Positions 1-4,971 are shown, counted from the stretch's first letter. The stretch is 5,645 bases of DNA from Balneolaceae bacterium (GCA_003555185.1 PWFZ01000421.1:1-5645); one strand, 5' to 3'. The notes: a model not told the origin generated them from the letters alone. Program-made: numbers and translations.

Positions 1-851
1 ATGGCGTGAAAATCAAAACGAAAAATAAAGTCGATAGAATTGAGCCTAATACTGATGGTGGATTCAAGCTTTTTCTTCATAAGGAAAAATCGATCTTCTG
101 CGATAAACTTGTTGTGGCTTCAGGTGGCTTCAACCGAGAAAAAGCATACCAGTGGCTGAAGGATATTGGTCATACTGTTGTGCCCCCTATTCCCTCGCTT
201 TTCACGTTTAATTTTCGGGAAAAAATACTCAGCGATCTGGCCGGAATTTCCGTTGAGCGGGCTCAGGTTCATATCAAAGACACTAAGTACACCGAAGTGG
301 GTCCTGTGCTTATCACCCATTGGGGATTAAGTGGACCGGCCGTTTTAAAACTCTCTGCCTGGGCTGCACGGGAGCTTCATGACCGAGAGTATCGATATCA
401 AGTGGAAATTAATTGGCTTCATCCACTCAACGAACAAGAGGTAAGAAACAAGCTGACTTCGCTTCGGGATCAAAATGCAAAACGGCTGATAACCAAGCAG
501 GATCAATTTCCGTTTTCAGCACGACTCTGGGAAAAATTTACGGCCTTGGCAAACATCAACCCGAGTAAACGGTGGGCTGATGTTTCAAATAAAGAGATTC
601 ACGAACTGACCCAGCAGTTGGTTCGGGGAACGTATGAAATTCAGGGAAAAACGACGTACAAAGAAGAGTTTGTAACCAGTGGAGGAATTCCACTGAACGA
701 AATCAATCCGGATACACTGGAGAGCAAGAAGATACCGGGCCTCTACTTTGTAGGCGAAGTATTAAATATTGATGGGGTAACAGGCGGGTTCAATTTTCAG
801 GCCGCATGGACGAACGGATGGCTGGCAGCGCAACATATTGCGGAGAGTTAA
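1..851 (+). CDS. HI0933/BaiN-like FAD-dependent oxidoreductase, 3' part (5' truncated by window edge)
   Basis: This is the C-terminal part of a flavoprotein of the HI0933 (YhiN/BaiN, 'aminoacetone oxidase-like') family, cytosolic proteins that bind FAD and probably NAD(P)H; the substrate is unknown for most members. The reading frame is open to the left edge (Gly codon at 3-5, then GTG at 6), so GTG 6 is probably internal: the usual protein is about 400 residues and its N-terminal GxGxxG FAD-binding motif is missing here. Counting from GTG 6, the visible family blocks are VVASGG (36-41, strand before the inserted domain), PSLFTF (63-68), HWGLSGPAVLKLS (105-117), and the C-terminal FAD-contacting block GLYFVGEVLNIDGVTGG (245-261) followed by NFQAAWTNGW. 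The segment after VVASGG is short and lacks the TGSTGDG-type loop of E. coli YhiN, suggesting a distinct subfamily. It converges with the Doc gene, 11 bp away. Family assignment is secure; the reaction is not. Confidence 0.9.
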   Translation, partial: GVKIKTKNKVDRIEPNTDGGFKLFLHKEKSIFCDKLVVASGGFNREKAYQWLKDIGHTVVPPIPSLFTFNFREKILSDLAGISVERAQVHIKDTKYTEVGPVLITHWGLSGPAVLKLSAWAARELHDREYRYQVEINWLHPLNEQEVRNKLTSLRDQNAKRLITKQDQFPFSARLWEKFTALANINPSKRWADVSNKEIHELTQQLVRGTYEIQGKTTYKEEFVTSGGIPLNEINPDTLESKKIPGLYFVGEVLNIDGVTGGFNFQAAWTNGWLAAQHIAES

Positions 852-877
852 AGCCCCTTAAACTAATCTCTTTTTTT
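843..877 (+). terminator. candidate weak intrinsic terminator of the flavoprotein gene
   Basis: The stop codon lies inside an imperfect hairpin: AGTTAAA (846-852) pairs with TTAAACT (858-864) around a GCCCC loop with one A-A mismatch. The stem may extend by GAG (843-845) with CTC (868-870) across a three-base bulge. A run of seven T (871-877) follows directly. The stem is AT-rich and imperfect, and its 3' half and T-run overlap the end of the convergent Doc gene, so the T-run may simply encode Doc's Lys-rich tail. No T-run follows in the other direction, so it would act on the plus strand only. Confidence 0.35.
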
Positions 878-1252
878 ACTGTGTTCTTTCAAATAAATTG
901 CTAGCTCTTCTTTTGTGATTTGTCCATTCGCCAAGTCCATAATCAGAGCGTAAAGGCTTTTTTTATCTGCTACAACCTTGTATCCATTCACGTAGAGAAA
1001 CATATACATTGCAATCAATGCTGTTCGTTTATTTCCATCAAAAAATGGATGGTTTTGACAAATATGAAAACCATAAGCTGCTGCCATATGAAAAAGGTCT
1101 TGGTGGACATATTCACCATCAAAACTTGCCTGAGGTTGAGCCAGTGCAGACTCTAAAAGCCCATCATCACGAAGCCCCCGCTTTCCACCATAGCGCTCAA
1201 GCTGATCTTTGTGAAATATCAATAATGTCTCCTTATCTAGAAACTTGATCAC
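863..1252 (-). CDS. doc: Doc-family toxin (Fic/DOC fold), type II toxin-antitoxin system
   Basis: A 129-residue death-on-curing family protein, the usual full length. The Fic active-site motif is at residues 68-78, HPFFDGNKRTA, in the slot of HIFNDANKRTA in phage P1 Doc. Catalytic-type His68, the phosphate-contacting Asn74 and Arg76, and acidic Asp72 are all present, so the toxin looks intact. Lys75 replaces the second Gly of classical AMP-transferring Fic proteins (HPFxxGNGR). In P1 Doc this change goes with an inverted nucleotide pose and kinase activity on elongation factor EF-Tu, which stops translation. Kinase activity here is therefore inferred, not shown. Family blocks GLRDDGLLESALAQP (26-40) and AAAYGFHICQNHPF (57-70) are also present. 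The start is GTG 1252: it gives the family's MIKFL beginning and overlaps the antitoxin stop as GTGA, implying coupled translation. The gene is second in the operon; no terminator is evident after it. Confidence 0.93.
   Translation of the reverse strand: MIKFLDKETLLIFHKDQLERYGGKRGLRDDGLLESALAQPQASFDGEYVHQDLFHMAAAYGFHICQNHPFFDGNKRTALIAMYMFLYVNGYKVVADKKSLYALIMDLANGQITKEELAIYLKEHSKKRD
1249..1252 (-). promoter_or_regulatory. GTGA stop/start overlap coupling antitoxin and toxin translation
   Basis: On the minus strand the antitoxin's TGA stop (1249-1251) shares bases with the toxin's GTG start (1250-1252). The toxin gene has no obvious ribosome binding site of its own, and a GTG start is weaker than ATG. 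Together these suggest that toxin is made mainly by ribosomes finishing the antitoxin, which would keep toxin at or below antitoxin level. The overlap is seen directly; the coupling is inferred from the common behaviour of such overlaps. Confidence 0.7.
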
Positions 1253-1470
1253 TTTGCAAGAGCTTTCAACACATCTTTATAATCTGTATTGACTTCTTTA
1301 TAAGCTTCAGCCCATTCTTCAAAATCAGGATCAATGGGCCTCAATTCAAGGTTAGCTCCTTTTCTTTCTATGGTAACTTTGTCACCTGATTTTAAATGAA
1401 GTTCATCAATCATTTGCTTGGGCAAAATGACTCCCAAGCTATTGCCTACTTTTCGAATTTTTCCTTCCAT
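1249..1470 (-). CDS. AbrB/MazE/SpoVT-fold antitoxin, cognate to the Doc toxin
   Basis: A small DNA-binding antitoxin. Its N-terminus, MEGKIRKVGNSLGVILPK, is the classic swapped-hairpin AbrB/MazE block (KxRKxGNSxGVxLPK), and GDKVTIERKGANLELRP completes the fold at about residues 29-45. The acidic tail (DPDFEEWAEAY... to DYKDVLKALAK) resembles the disordered, toxin-neutralising C-termini of Phd- and MazE-type antitoxins and is expected to wrap the Doc protein. I prefer ATG 1470 (73 residues) because the conserved block begins there and a weak GGA lies 7 bases upstream. An in-frame GTG at 1482 would add four residues (MDSI) and cannot be excluded. The gene overlaps doc by 4 bp. It is likely autoregulated: a promoter and a palindrome lie directly upstream. 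P1 Doc is paired with Phd instead, so this is an alternative antitoxin fold for a Doc toxin. Confidence 0.92.
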   Translation of the reverse strand: MEGKIRKVGNSLGVILPKQMIDELHLKSGDKVTIERKGANLELRPIDPDFEEWAEAYKEVNTDYKDVLKALAK

Positions 1471-1497
1471 AATACTGTCCACTTTGTTACTGAATAA

Positions 1498-1507
1498 TGT
1501 TATAACA
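1498..1507. promoter_or_regulatory. candidate operator of the toxin-antitoxin operon (perfect palindrome)
   Basis: TGTTATAACA is a perfect 10-bp palindrome placed immediately downstream of the predicted -10 hexamer, across the expected transcription start. A second, offset inverted pair, AATAAT (1493-1498) and ATTATT (1510-1515), surrounds it. MazE/AbrB-type antitoxins bind short AT-rich palindromes in their own promoters, so position and form fit an autoregulatory site. AT-rich sequence makes short palindromes fairly likely by chance, hence the moderate confidence. Confidence 0.45.
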
Positions 1508-1536
1508 ATATTATTACATTTTTAGTATCAAATCAA
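1508..1536 (-). promoter_or_regulatory. sigma70-like promoter of the toxin-antitoxin operon
   Basis: On the minus strand, TTGATT (1536-1531) and TAATAT (1513-1508) are separated by exactly 17 bases, a good match to -35/-10 elements. Transcription would begin near 1501, leaving a 5' leader of about 20 to 30 bases before GTG 1482 or ATG 1470. The AT-rich spacer and the position between two genes support it. If the organism uses the Bacteroidota-type sigma factor (TAnnTTTG at -7), the exact elements may differ. Confidence 0.5.
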
Positions 1537-1559
1537 CTTAAAGAAAAGCAACAAGCATT

Positions 1560-2213
1560 TCATTCGACTAACTCACCCATCTCATATTTTTTCTCGGTAA
1601 TAAGACTCCCCTCTTCATCCCATTCCAAGTAGTCACCGTGAAGTAGATCATTCACATGAAACGACTCTCCTGCTATCTGTCCATTTTCATGCCATTTAGC
1701 AACTCGTCCATCTAAAGCCCCATCGTTAAACTCTGCCATTTCTTTCTTCACTCCATTTGGATACCACATTTTAATAGCGTCCGGTGTCATTTCTGACTCA
1801 GGAGTACCATCTTCATACCATTTGTAAACTTCTGTTATTTGCTTGCGATCAGCGGTTCTAATAACTCTTATATTTTTTACACCCTCATCCGAATAGATCG
1901 TAGACACAACGAAACCTTCATTGTTTTCCCGTATAAAATCTGTAGAGGTGTTTCTGTCATCATCCCAAATAAACCCCTCAACAATATCACCATCTCGAAA
2001 AGTCAGATCTGCCTGTACGTCACCATCATCAAAATGTTTTTTATGATGTCCATCTATATTCTCTCCCGAACTCACTGACGTGTATTTATTTGTTTCTTCT
2101 GAGTACGTTATATCAGGGAAAATTTGCGATGTAGAATTATCCACCTCCTTTTCTGCAGAACAGCTTACAAATAGGCCTATTGTTAATAAAAAAAGTAGTG
2201 CATCTCTCATCAT
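1560..2213 (-). CDS. Lipoprotein with MORN-variant (YwqK-like) repeats
   Basis: A 217-residue predicted lipoprotein of unknown function. Residues 1-17 form a short hydrophobic signal sequence (LLFLLTIGLFVS) ending at Cys18, a somewhat atypical lipobox (FVSC) for signal peptidase II. The mature protein begins CSAEKEVDN, acidic and Lys-containing, which in Bacteroidota can direct lipoproteins to the cell surface (inference). Repeats of the MORN_2/YwqK type follow: KHFDDGDVQADLTFRDGDIVEG (about 59-80, divergent), YKWYEDGTPES (130-140), MWYPNGVKKEMAEFNDGALDG (149-169), KWHENGQIAGESFHVNDLLHG (173-193) and EWDEEGSLITEKKYEMGEL (197-215). Each follows the pattern W/Y-x-x-x/D-G-x...G. Many database entries call such proteins 'toxin-antitoxin system YwqK antitoxin', but nothing here supports that role. 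Start ATG 2213 is the first of two adjacent ATG codons; ATG 2210 is equally possible. It lies upstream of the toxin-antitoxin operon on the same strand, with no terminator visible between them. Confidence 0.85.
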   Translation of the reverse strand: MMRDALLFLLTIGLFVSCSAEKEVDNSTSQIFPDITYSEETNKYTSVSSGENIDGHHKKHFDDGDVQADLTFRDGDIVEGFIWDDDRNTSTDFIRENNEGFVVSTIYSDEGVKNIRVIRTADRKQITEVYKWYEDGTPESEMTPDAIKMWYPNGVKKEMAEFNDGALDGRVAKWHENGQIAGESFHVNDLLHGDYLEWDEEGSLITEKKYEMGELVE

Positions 2214-2248
2214 TGTTGATTTACTTAATATTTCTACTCTCTCTAAAT

Positions 2249-2277
2249 AATAAAGTAAGTGGAAAAATTCTACCCAA
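2249..2277 (-). promoter_or_regulatory. possible promoter of the repeat lipoprotein
   Basis: On the minus strand, TTGGGT (2277-2272) and TTTATT (2254-2249) are 17 bases apart, which would place the start of transcription near 2242 and give a leader of about 28 bases before ATG 2213. The -10 hexamer is a poor match, so this is only the best candidate in the 208-bp gap. Confidence 0.33.
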
Positions 2278-2292
2278 TTTCACCCTAACTAA

Positions 2293-2328
2293 TTATGATT
2301 TAATGCGTTAAACAGATCGAAATCATAA
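2293..2328. repeat. 9-bp inverted repeat with 18-base spacer
   Basis: TTATGATTT (2293-2301) and AAATCATAA (2320-2328) are perfect inverted copies. The spacer contains TTAA twice, four bases apart. The repeat lies between the 3' end of the methyltransferase gene and the promoter region of the lipoprotein gene, both on the minus strand. It could be an AT-rich transcription-stop hairpin for the methyltransferase or a regulator site for the lipoprotein. There is no T-run directly after the minus-strand stem, so it is not a classical terminator. Confidence 0.4.
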
Positions 2329-2421
2329 AAATTTACTCGCCAGATGCGCCAGCATTGAGCGCTCCCATTTCCCGGGATAATATTTAATAATTAGGCCATA
2401 TCCTGTTTCATGAAAACCTAT

Positions 2422-3195
2422 CTACACTTTCGCAAAATGATAGAGCGCGATACTTGTTGCCACAGCTGCATTTAAACTTTCTACGGCTTCACTTTTCCCA
2501 TCAATACGAACTTTCTTTCGGGTTGATGTAAATAGTTTTCCTGTAATTCCCCTCCCCTCATTTCCTACTACAATCAATGTTCTTCTATCCGGCACTACTT
2601 CTTTTAAATTGATTGAGCCTTCTCCTCTATCCATCAAAACAATATCCCATCCATGCTCTTCAAATTCGTTTATCATTTTTGATAGATCTCCGGATTGATA
2701 AGCAAGTCGTCCCGTAGCACCCGCCGTACTTCTAACCACTTTTGGGTGAAAGGAATCCACTGTCCCCGTTCCAAAAATGATGCCCGACGCATCAAACCAT
2801 GAGGCTGTGCGAATCATTGTCCCCAGATTCCCGGGATCTTGAATAGCATCTGTAGCTATTATCACCCCTTCTGATAAAACAAGCTCATCCACATTTGCTT
2901 CAAATGGAATCTGGCATACGGCAATAATACCCTGGGAGTTTTCGGTATCAGAAATAGATAAAAAATCTTCGCTTTCCAATTCATAAACAGGGACATCAAA
3001 CCTTTTTAAAAAACTGATGTCACCTGCAGTTTTATCCAACAGAAGTTCTTCAACAGTAACGATCCCATTTTCCAGAATTTGCTCAACGCAACGAACACCC
3101 TCAGCCAGGAAAAGTCCTTCTCTCTTTCGGTACTTACCCATTAAGAGCTTCTTCCAGTTTTTCACCTGTTGGTTTGATGGATTTTTAAATGTCAT
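2422..3195 (-). CDS. TrmH/SpoU-family RNA 2'-O-ribose methyltransferase
   Basis: A 257-residue SPOUT-class methyltransferase that uses S-adenosylmethionine to methylate a ribose 2'-OH, most likely in 23S rRNA or tRNA; the target nucleotide cannot be read from sequence. The N-terminal SpoU substrate-binding domain contains KYRKREGLFLAEGVRCVEQ (21-39). The C-terminal trefoil-knot domain carries all three family motifs: motif 1 DAIQDPGNLGTMIRTA (116-131, with Asn123 and catalytic-type Arg129), motif 2 LIVVGNEGRGI (207-217, Glu214), and motif 3 VRIDGKSEAVESLNAAVA (229-246, with Ser240 and Asn242). The length is normal and no motif is broken. The organisation is like RlmB/TrmH-type rRNA enzymes rather than the short TrmL. 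Start ATG 3195 gives a typical N-terminus; no Shine-Dalgarno is seen. It is divergent from the aldehyde dehydrogenase gene with 89 bp between them and appears to be a single-gene unit. Confidence 0.94.
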   Translation of the reverse strand: MTFKNPSNQQVKNWKKLLMGKYRKREGLFLAEGVRCVEQILENGIVTVEELLLDKTAGDISFLKRFDVPVYELESEDFLSISDTENSQGIIAVCQIPFEANVDELVLSEGVIIATDAIQDPGNLGTMIRTASWFDASGIIFGTGTVDSFHPKVVRSTAGATGRLAYQSGDLSKMINEFEEHGWDIVLMDRGEGSINLKEVVPDRRTLIVVGNEGRGITGKLFTSTRKKVRIDGKSEAVESLNAAVATSIALYHFAKV

Positions 3196-3222
3196 AAAGT
3201 ACCACTAAAGTCAAGAGAGTAA

Positions 3223-3253
3223 TTGGGTTTCAGTTCCTCAGATTCTATATTGC
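3223..3253 (+). promoter_or_regulatory. candidate promoter of the ALDH7 gene
   Basis: TTGGGT (3223-3228) and TATATT (3246-3251) are 17 bases apart, fitting sigma70 spacing. The same bases also approximate the Bacteroidota form, TTG about 20 bases before TATATTGC (3246-3253), compared with TAnnTTTG. Transcription would start near 3258, about 27 bases before ATG 3285. Confidence 0.5.
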
Positions 3254-3273
3254 AAAGAAACTAATTTAAACAA
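3244..3273 (-). promoter_or_regulatory. candidate promoter of the methyltransferase gene, overlapping the divergent one
   Basis: On the minus strand, TTGTTT (3273-3268) and TATAGA (3249-3244) are 18 bases apart, giving a start near 3237 and a leader of about 40 bases. Its -10 bases overlap the -10 of the plus-strand promoter, so the two could not be occupied by polymerase at the same time. The hexamers are weak matches. Confidence 0.38.
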
Positions 3274-3284
3274 CTTTTTAAGGT

Positions 3285-4802
3285 ATGAAAGATTTTTTGA
3301 GCTCGCTCGGTATTAAAGAGAAAAATGCCGGTACGTCAACCGGCCAACAATTTTTAGGAAAAGATACAGCCAACCTGATAACCAGCCACACACCGTCCGA
3401 GGGATCGGAGATTGCCGGTGTATATGAAACCACAAAAGAGGAGTATGAAAAGGTGGTCACCTCTTCGCAGGAAGCGTTTGAAACCTGGCGGATGACACCG
3501 GCTCCTGAGCGTGGGGAGATTGTTCGGCAGATTGGAAACAAGCTTCGGGAGTACAAAGATCCTCTTGGAAAACTGATTTCCTACGAGATGGGAAAAATTT
3601 ATCAGGAAGGATTGGGTGAAGTTCAGGAGATGATCGACATCTGTGATTTCGCCGTGGGTCAGTCACGAATGCTTTATGGCTTTACCATGCACTCCGAACG
3701 ACCACAGCATCGAATGTACGAGCAATATCATCCCTTGGGCCCTGTTGGCGTGATTTCAGCTTTTAACTTCCCCGTAGCCGTCTACAGCTGGAACGCCATG
3801 CTTTCAGCCGTTTGCGGAGATACCATTATTTGGAAAGGATCAGAAAAAACTCCCCTCTGTAGTGTAGCTGTTCAAAATATCGTGGCAGAAGTACTGAAGG
3901 AAAATGATCTGCCCGAAGGGATTTTCAATCTCATTACCGGCGGACGCGAAGTGGGTCAGTGGATGACCGAAGACGAACGAATTCCGCTAATCTCAGCAAC
4001 CGGCTCTATTCCAATGGGCAAAAAAGTAGCACAAACCGTTGGAGCCCGGCTTGGGAAAACGATCCTGGAACTGGGTGGAAACAACGCGATTGTTATCAGT
4101 AAAGATGCAGACCTGGAAATGACCCTCCGTGCCGTAGTATTTGGTGCAGTGGGAACTGCGGGTCAGCGATGTACCAGTACGCGACGGCTCATTATTCACG
4201 AATCCGTGTATGATGAAGTCAAATCTCGTCTGGAAGGTATTTACGACAACATCAGCATCGGCGATCCTTTGGAAAGTGGTACACTGGTAGGACCGCTTAT
4301 CGACCAGGATGCAGTAGAGATGATGCAAAATGCCCTTAAGCAGGTGGAAAAAGAAGGCGGATCGATTTTGTGCGGCGGAGATGTCCTCGAGCGGGATGGA
4401 AACTATGTGAAGCCGGCAATCTGTGAAGTGGAAAATCACTACGAAATTGTGCAGAACGAAACGTTTGCCCCCATTCTCTACCTCATGAAATACAGCACTC
4501 TTGATGAAGCTATGAGCTATCACAATGGAGTGAGGCAGGGACTCAGCTCCTCTATGTTTACGCTGAACATGCGTGAGGCGGAAAATTTTCTTAGCCATCG
4601 CGGATCAGACTGCGGAATTGCCAACATCAACATCGGAACAAGCGGTGCGGAAATTGGCGGTGCTTTTGGCGGTGAAAAAGAGACCGGTGGCGGACGTGAA
4701 TCAGGTTCGGATGCGTGGAAAGCGTATATGCGCCGGCAGACAAATACCATCAACTGGGGTGATGAACTGCCGCTTGCGCAGGGAATTGAGTTTGACGTGT
4801 AA
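3285..4802 (+). CDS. ALDH7-family aldehyde dehydrogenase (alpha-aminoadipate semialdehyde dehydrogenase / antiquitin type)
   Basis: A 505-residue cytosolic NAD(P)-dependent aldehyde dehydrogenase, the normal length. It resembles human ALDH7A1 (antiquitin) and bacterial AmaB/Pcd, which oxidise alpha-aminoadipate-6-semialdehyde (in equilibrium with piperideine-6-carboxylate) to alpha-aminoadipate in lysine breakdown. Visible active-site elements are AFNFP with oxyanion Asn161, WKGS with cofactor Lys184, SATGS (237-241), LELGG with general-base Glu262, GQRCTS with nucleophile Cys296, and ETFAPI with Glu392. ALDH7 hallmarks are GEVQE (111-115), Arg295 just before the Cys, TSGAEIGGAFGGEKETGGGR (453-472) and the terminal LPLAQGIEF (496-503). 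From memory, the corresponding Glu and Arg in the human enzyme bind the substrate's amino and carboxyl groups. Start ATG 3285 gives the usual N-terminus. No other lysine-pathway gene is nearby, so the substrate rests on homology alone. An intrinsic terminator follows. Confidence 0.95.
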   Translation: MKDFLSSLGIKEKNAGTSTGQQFLGKDTANLITSHTPSEGSEIAGVYETTKEEYEKVVTSSQEAFETWRMTPAPERGEIVRQIGNKLREYKDPLGKLISYEMGKIYQEGLGEVQEMIDICDFAVGQSRMLYGFTMHSERPQHRMYEQYHPLGPVGVISAFNFPVAVYSWNAMLSAVCGDTIIWKGSEKTPLCSVAVQNIVAEVLKENDLPEGIFNLITGGREVGQWMTEDERIPLISATGSIPMGKKVAQTVGARLGKTILELGGNNAIVISKDADLEMTLRAVVFGAVGTAGQRCTSTRRLIIHESVYDEVKSRLEGIYDNISIGDPLESGTLVGPLIDQDAVEMMQNALKQVEKEGGSILCGGDVLERDGNYVKPAICEVENHYEIVQNETFAPILYLMKYSTLDEAMSYHNGVRQGLSSSMFTLNMREAENFLSHRGSDCGIANINIGTSGAEIGGAFGGEKETGGGRESGSDAWKAYMRRQTNTINWGDELPLAQGIEFDV

Positions 4803-4804
4803 AT

Positions 4805-4832
4805 CAAGGTTCAGGGTTCAAGGTGCAGGGTC
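4805..4832 (+). repeat. two tandem 14-bp repeats
   Basis: CAAGGTTCAGGGTT (4805-4818) is followed directly by CAAGGTGCAGGGTC (4819-4832), with two differences. The repeat lies between the dehydrogenase stop codon and its terminator stem, and the second copy runs into the stem. Imperfect G-rich tandem units of this sort, built on CAAGGTTCA, occur between genes in many Bacteroidota-like genomes (recollection, not checked). No function is apparent. Confidence 0.7.
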
Positions 4833-4855
4833 CGGGATTTTCCCGGGCTTTTTTT
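4830..4855 (+). terminator. strong intrinsic terminator of the ALDH7 gene
   Basis: GTCCGGGA (4830-4837) pairs with TCCCGGGC (4841-4848) around a TTT loop. This forms an 8-bp GC-rich stem with one G-U pair, followed directly by seven T (4849-4855). It begins 28 bases after the dehydrogenase stop codon. Confidence 0.92.
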
Positions 4856-4878
4856 ATCAGATAGAAACCCGCCACACA

Positions 4879-4900
4879 TCAAGGTCCTACGGACGCTTGA
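4879..4900. repeat. stem-loop element between two terminators
   Basis: TCAAG-GTCC (4879-4887, overlapping at the shared G) pairs with GGAC (4891-4894) and CTTGA (4896-4900): a 9-bp stem with one bulged G (4895) and a TAC loop. It sits in 75 bp between the dehydrogenase terminator and a second terminator, with no open reading frame of its own. Next to it are AGGAGGCTCCT (4901-4911) and CTAGGCC (4914-4920), which could form further short pairings. It may be part of a small RNA ending at the 4960 terminator, or a dispersed hairpin repeat. Neither is proven. Confidence 0.5.
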
Positions 4901-4930
4901 AGGAGGCTCCTAACTAGGCCAGATACAATT

Positions 4931-4960
4931 AAGGGTTCGGATTTCCGAACCTTTTTTTTT
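4931..4960 (+). terminator. second strong intrinsic terminator, upstream of the esterase gene
   Basis: GGTTCGG (4934-4940) and CCGAACC (4945-4951) form a perfect 7-bp stem with an ATTT loop (or 8 bp with a TT loop). A G-U and two A-T pairs can extend it, and nine T (4952-4960) follow. No recognised gene ends just before it: the nearest, the dehydrogenase, already has its own terminator. So it either backs up the first one, ends a short unrecognised transcript, or acts as an attenuator for a leader of the esterase gene. Confidence 0.9.
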
Positions 4961-4971
4961 GATTATCAAAA
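4957..4971. promoter_or_regulatory. perfect inverted repeat overlapping the possible esterase promoter
   Basis: TTTTGAT (4957-4963) and ATCAAAA (4965-4971) are perfect inverted copies around one T. They begin inside the T-run of the terminator and overlap the TTGATT that could serve as the esterase -35 element. This is a plausible repressor or activator site 55 bp before ATG 5026, but low sequence complexity weakens the case. Confidence 0.35.

Noticed and set aside
1..9. ATG at position 1 as a gene start
   Set aside because: It is followed by GCG and then a TGA stop; the flavoprotein frame is the third frame and continues upstream.
920..1248. Plus-strand frames opposite the Doc gene
   Set aside because: Doc on the minus strand has a complete Fic motif and normal length; the plus-strand peptides are Cys/His-rich shadows.
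1560..2213. YwqK-repeat protein as antitoxin of the neighbouring Doc toxin
   Set aside because: It has a lipoprotein signal, while the Doc gene already has an overlapping AbrB-type antitoxin gene.
2338..2375. CGCCAG direct pair (2338, 2347) and AGCGCT/CCCGGG palindromes as a terminator or attachment site
   Set aside because: No stem longer than about four pairs could be built and no T-run follows; there is no sign of an integrated element nearby.
2406..2415. TTTCATGAAA palindrome just after the methyltransferase gene
   Set aside because: A single 10-bp palindrome with no loop, T-run or promoter beside it; probably chance.
3993..4598. 201-residue open frame on the minus strand inside the dehydrogenase gene
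   Set aside because: The opposite strand carries an unmistakable ALDH7 protein across the whole interval. The antisense product has no recognisable motif and looks like a codon-bias shadow.
4879..4900. Guanidine-II (mini-ykkC) riboswitch
   Set aside because: The hairpin contains ACGG near its apex, but that class needs two similar hairpins with ACGR loops. Only one is present, and the best pairing puts TAC, not ACGG, in the loop.
4573..4917. Plus-strand open frame running over the dehydrogenase end and the terminator
   Set aside because: It overlaps the ALDH7 C-terminus in another frame, passes through the terminator hairpin, and its peptide shows no family features.
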